DNA of 58,780 bases from Alkalihalobacterium sp048323755 (GTDB taxonomy: Bacteria; Bacillota; Bacilli; Bacillales; Bacillaceae_F): contig NZ_JBLWFS010000025.1 of assembly GCF_048323755.1 (NCBI RefSeq), positions 1 to 58,780 on the forward strand. Reading direction: 5' to 3'. The first letter of the stretch is position 1. The number at the start of each line of letters is the position of its first letter. The position numbers and the translations under genes are program-made. Shown one piece after another: positions 58,652-58,780 of this stretch. Under the pieces are notes generated by a model that searched no databases, was not told the origin of the DNA, and saw only the letters and a list, made by a program, of their open reading frames with translations.

Positions 58652-58780
58652 GGGATAAAGTCCATATAATTGTGTAAAAAGAATAAGCCATATCAATTTC
58701 TGGTTACAATGTTTTCAACCACGAAAAACCGTAAAGGAGAAATTGATATGACTCAAATTAAGTTTACCCTAAATATGGAA
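58652..58780 (+). mobile_element. Left end of an IS256-family element
   Basis: GGATAAAGTCCATATAATTG then TGTAAAAAGAATAAGCCAT resembles the terminal inverted repeat of IS256-type elements (GATAAAGTCC...TGTAAAA). A transposase-like start follows at 58748. The element runs out of the window. The insertion splits repeat R9. Confidence 0.75.
58748..58780 (+). CDS. IS256-family transposase (5' part)
   Basis: MTQIKFTLNME, 8 bases after AAAGGAG. The MTQ-x-x-F-T-L-x-x-E start is typical of IS256-family transposases (DDE enzymes of the Mutator group). Only 11 codons are visible; the inverted-repeat-like end upstream supports the call. Confidence 0.7.
   Translation, partial: MTQIKFTLNME

Overview
The window comes from a low-GC, spore-forming Gram-positive bacterium, most likely a member of the Bacillaceae. 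Evidence: AGGAGG-type ribosome binding sites with frequent GTG/TTG starts; a cwlJ-gerQ spore-germination pair; a second SleB-type cortex hydrolase; a DUF1659-DUF2922-YvrJ triplet; a YtrA-type GntR/ABC operon; an ECF sigma/DUF4179 anti-sigma pair; and a PyrR-type attenuator before codBA. Species cannot be named from sequence alone. The whole window reads as chromosomal accessory and housekeeping DNA. I see no CRISPR array, tRNA, complete rRNA, prophage or replication origin.

Layout. 1-9.6 kb: orphan small genes (lipoproteins, one- and two-helix membrane peptides), a 547-residue orphan protein, a GyrI-like protein, a Nudix hydrolase and an IS1341-type tnpB element inserted in a broken gene. Many gaps carry a short imperfect repeat built around TAACGRAGCGATAG. 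9.6-17 kb: a uridine-kinase-like P-loop protein, a membrane diguanylate cyclase, an isochorismatase-family hydrolase, an alpha/beta hydrolase with an HTH regulator behind a 50-bp palindrome, then a graveyard of gene remnants (DUF6429, PuuD-like, MetA-like). 17-24 kb: DUF1659-DUF2922-YvrJ, nitronate monooxygenase, an SDR protein, a frameshifted LysM protein and an out-of-place 84-nt 16S rRNA fragment. 24-28.2 kb: a macrolide phosphotransferase behind a 590-nt leader with its own promoter, a 13-codon leader peptide and three terminators; an IS605-like RNA-shaped element without tnpB; and a PadR-DUF2812 operon. 28.7-33.5 kb: spore-lytic and germination genes and an M20 amidohydrolase. 33.6-37.5 kb: a TetR repressor divergent from an acyl-CoA ligase and an AtoE-type short-chain fatty-acid transporter, with three operator-like dyads and cre-like sites. 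38-41 kb: codBA under a PyrR-like attenuator. 41-58.5 kb: truncated globin, ytrA-like operon, TrmO, ECF sigma/anti-sigma, two GNATs, a MerR/TipA regulator, CBO0543-like membrane proteins, and a TetR-linked pair of paralogous serine hydrolases with a methyltransferase. The window ends inside the left end of an IS256-like element.

Three signals stand out. (1) A roughly 190-bp intergenic repeat, made of two forward and two reverse copies of GGACTGAGAGGCCCTTAT, occurs nine times in 46 kb; its arms change together, so it folds as nested hairpins, and it splits into two subfamilies by location. (2) The mph leader has a peptide carrying an R-I-R-F-R stretch, as expected for macrolide-dependent ribosome arrest, followed by competing hairpins and terminators. 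(3) A 16S rRNA fragment is flanked by 19-bp direct repeats at the edge of one of the intergenic repeats.
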